Positions 61,096 through 64,000 of a stretch of DNA of 64,000 nucleotides are shown one piece after another (within the stretch, counting starts at the first letter, position 1; each line of letters starts with the position of its first letter). The position numbers and the translations under genes were made by a program. A model generated the notes under the pieces. The model was not told the DNA's origin. It did not search any database and was given only the letters and a program-made list of their open reading frames with translations. The stretch spans positions 1 to 64,000 of the forward strand of contig SNVD02010155.1 of assembly GCA_013180625.2 (NCBI GenBank), read 5' to 3'. Origin of the DNA: Boswellia sacra. Lineage: Eukaryota > Streptophyta > Magnoliopsida > Sapindales > Burseraceae.

Positions 61096-63768
61096 CTAAC
61101 TAGCCTTGCCGTTTGAAAGGTTTTTCCATTTCACTAAATATTCAACATATGGTGGAACTCCTCTCCTTCGTATCACCTGGTCCATAAGGACGCACTCCAC
61201 GTCTTTGTTGAATGTGGTGATGATAGCTGTAGGTACTCTTTTGGACTCGCTCCGGCTTGGATCTTCCTTGTCCTTATGATATAGCTTGAGGAAACTCACA
61301 TGGAAGACCTGATGGATCTTGAGGTTAGGGAGTAGTTGAACTTGGTAGGAGACTTCGTCAACTCGCTTAACGATTGGCAAGGCGCGTCCATATTTTTGCA
61401 CCATCCCCTTGTGTACTTTACATAATGACTTGAATTCTTGGGCTAGTAGCTTTACAAGCACCAAGTCCCCCTCTTGAAATGTGAGTCGCTATCTCCTAGT
61501 GTCCACCCATTTCTTCATTCGCTTGGCGGCCTTGTCCAAACATGCTCGTGTGATGTCGGCTTGTTAATGCCACTCCCTTGTGAGCTTGTAGGCCGTTGGG
61601 CTTTTACTTGTATATGTTGAGGCTATGGCATATGGTTTCATGAGTTGTTGTTCAGTTAAGATCTCGAATGGACTCTTGTCGGTAGCCTCACTTCTTTGGA
61701 GGTTATAGGAGAAGTGGGTAACATCCAACAACTTTGCTCAATCATGTTGATGAGCTCTCACATAATGCCTCAAGTATAGCTCGAACAAGGCATTGATGCG
61801 CTCGATTTGTATATCGGTTTGGAGATAGAAGCTAGTTAAAAAGCTCAAGTCAGTCCCCAATAGCTTGAAGAGCTCTCTTCTAATGTGGCTAGTGAAGCGA
61901 GGATCGTGATCACTCACGATATTTTATGGAATTCCCCAAAGTTTCACTATGTGTTTGAGAAATGCTCTAGCGGCTTCGTCTGTCGTGCAATCCACGAAAA
62001 TTGGTATGAAGGTGACATATTTGTTAAACCGATCAATTACTACCATGATGCTTCCATACCCTTCGAATTTTGGCAAGGCCATGATGAAGTCCATTGACAC
62101 GTTTTGCCATGGCCTTTTCGCGATTGGTTGGGGCTCTAACAACTCATCTGGGTGTCAGTGCTTGACTTTATCTTATTGACACATAAAACAAGCCCTAACG
62201 TAGCCTTCCTCATCTTCCTACATTTGAGGCCAATGACATGAATTTTGCGTTAGTGCAAGGCTTCGTGTCATACCTGGATGACCAGCCCACTTAGAGTTCT
62301 GGCATTCTCTGATGATTTCTTTTCATAGGCTCCCATGCCTTAGGACAAACAAGTAACCTCTCCTTATGAGGAGTAGGCCTTCGTCAAGCCAAAAATATTG
62401 TATCTTCCCCTCATTGGCCAACTTTAGGAGATTCTTTTCTATGGGTTCATGCTTTAGGCCTTCTTTGATACGGCCGATGAATATACTTTGTCGTTAACTT
62501 GTGCTCAATGTTGCGAATTCGACTTTGTGACTTAGAGCATCAGCCACTATATTTGCCTTGCCTTGTTTGTACTCGAGCCGATAGTCGAACTCGGCTAAGA
62601 AGTCTTGATATTGAGCTTGCTTGGGGCTTAGCTTCATTTGCATTTGGAAGTAGCTCATCACCATATTGTCAGTCTTGATGACAAAGTGGGAGCTAAGCAA
62701 ATACTAATGCCAAACCTATAGGCGATGGATGATGGTCGTCATCTCCTTCTCTTGGATCGTATAACGACACTCGATGTTTTTGAGCTTATGGCTTTCGTAC
62801 GCAATGGGGTGTCCTTCTTGCATAAGAACTCCCCCAATAGCAAAGTCTGAGGCGTTTGTGTACACCTTGAATGATTTCGTGTGGTCTGGCAACACCAATA
62901 CTGGTTCTTTGCATATTGCCTTCTTTAACTCCTTAAAGGCATGTTGGCACTTTTCGGACTAGTGCCATACATTATTTTTCTTGAGTAGCTCGATAAGAGA
63001 GGCGACCTTGGCGGAATAGCCCTTGATGAACTGCCTATAATAGTTCACCAAGTAGGAGGCTCTCATTCTTGAATGGCCTTAACCTTGGCTTGATCTATCA
63101 TGAGGTTTCTGTCCCTTATCCGATAGCCTAAGAACTCCACTTCTAGTTGAGCAAACAAACATCTCTTTCTTGACATAGAGTTGATTCTCTCGAAGTACTT
63201 GGAAGACTTGTTTGAGATGTTGCACGTGTTCTTTAAGAGTTGTGCTATATACTACATTGTCATCCAAATATACTATCACGAACCGATCAAGATAAGGATG
63301 AAATAGCTTATTCATAAGGGTACAAAATGTGACAGGTGCATTGGTAAGACCAAATGGCATGATTAAGAATTCATAAGCACAATACCTTGTCACACACGCA
63401 GTTTTCGGCTAGTTGCCTTTGGCAATATGCACTTGATAGTACCCTGATCATAGGTCAAGCTTTGAGAAGTAATGAGCCTTCCCAAGTTGATTAAATAACT
63501 TTGCAATTAAGGGTATTGAGTACTTGTTCTTATTCTTGATAGTGATCTTGTTGATTGCCCGATAGTCTATGCACATGCAGAGGGATCCATCTTTTTTCTT
63601 TTGGAAGAGGACGGGTGCACCATATGGAGCTTTAGGGGGCTGGATATATCCCGCATCAAGTAGGTCTTGGAGTTGCTTTTTCAACTTTGCATGTTCGGAT
63701 GACGCCATGTGATAAGGCGCTATGGTTGGAGGCTTGGCACCAGGCTCCAACTCGATTTGGTGGTCCAC
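61096..63768 (-). pseudogene. Chromovirus pol remnants (RT, RNase H, integrase, chromodomain)
   Basis: Reverse transcriptase: 63768-63448 ([36 protein letters not shown]) and 63393-63079 ([17 protein letters not shown]; palm [12 protein letters not shown] at about 63256-63276). RNase H: 62898-62716 (VYTNASDFAIGGVLMQ, in which the usual TDASD first aspartate is Asn) and 62700-62494 (DFLAEFDYRLEYKQGKANIV, ADALS). Integrase: 62142-61924 (PWQNVSMDFIMALPKFEGYG, VVIDRFNKYVTFIP). The C-terminus at 61464-61096 has LKIHQVFHVSFLK, then a chromodomain (VIRRRGVPPYVEYLVKWKNL). Stops and frame changes separate the blocks, so no protein is made. Chromodomains in this position can guide integration to modified histones. 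Confidence 0.88.
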
Positions 63769-64000
63769 TTCTCTTTTTAGAGGTAACTTCTTCAGAAGTT
63801 CTTGGGGTATGACGTCCTTGTATTCCTTGAGGACGATTGAACTTGTCTTAACATTAGTTCCTTGGCAATGATGACGCCTTCTTTATCATTTAACTCTCGA
63901 ACGGTGGCAAGGAAGCTGGATCCTTCTTTATTCCCCGTTTGAATTATAGTGTAGATAGTATTTTGCCCTCAACTTTAGCAACACGTTCCGCTATGACCAT

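Larger units (their letters stand above)
60471..64000 (-). mobile_element. Ty3/Gypsy chromovirus, 3' half, decayed, cut by the window end
   Basis: Minus orientation: 3' LTR at 60471-61000, polypurine tract at about 61001-61012, chromodomain and integrase C-terminus, integrase core, RNase H and reverse transcriptase up to 63768, then a less clear stretch to 64000. The order RT-RNase H-integrase-chromodomain defines Gypsy chromoviruses. Gag, protease and the 5' LTR would lie beyond the window. The reading frame is broken in many places. Confidence 0.9.

Overview
The window is nuclear DNA of a eudicot plant. The evidence is GT-AG introns in an A+T-rich background, two plant gene families with their usual exon mosaics, several classes of plant LTR retrotransposon, MITEs, a tRNA-derived SINE, an endogenous pararetrovirus and what looks like a plastid tRNA scrap. 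A woody rosid such as Citrus is plausible, but the sequence alone does not settle the species.

Layout. At 1-5710 two Copia elements are nested on the minus strand: a SIRE/Maximus-like element with a 1.6-kb LTR sits inside an older Copia element. At 5.9-12.4 kb there is A+T-rich intergenic DNA with a palindromic MITE, a small intact B3-domain gene (minus, 8672-9046) and a decayed hAT-like element. At 12488-28686 (minus) lies a full SOS1 (NHX7) plasma-membrane Na+/H+ antiporter gene. I could define 23 coding exons that stay in phase throughout and predict 1144 residues, including the C-terminal DSPS site recognised by the SOS2 kinase.

At 31698-50078 (minus) is a second SOS1 copy in direct tandem. 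It is a pseudogene: it has frameshifts and stops, lacks the equivalents of exons 12-15, and has a 4.6-kb endogenous pararetrovirus in its last exon. It also carries a solo LTR with target-site duplication CACTT, a miniature LTR retrotransposon with target-site duplication TACAT, and a 34-bp plastid-like trnS fragment exactly where homology to copy 1 resumes. A SINE shared by both copies at the same position predates the duplication; the other insertions came later.

At 50.1-54.8 kb is MITE-rich intergenic DNA. At 54880-58595 (plus) is an intact seven-exon gene for a nine-pass transmembrane (TM9SF/TMN/EMP70) protein of 594 residues. At 59465-59987 (minus) is the broken 3' end of an aldo-keto reductase gene. 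From 60471 to the end is the 3' half of a decayed Gypsy chromovirus (minus), with LTR, polypurine tract, chromodomain, integrase, RNase H and reverse transcriptase remnants.

The most interesting structure is the pararetrovirus. It is flanked by about 0.9-kb inverted arms, each carrying a viral promoter pointing outward. The right-hand promoter would read the pseudogene in antisense, which could make RNA complementary to the functional SOS1 next to it. This is an inference that small-RNA data could test.
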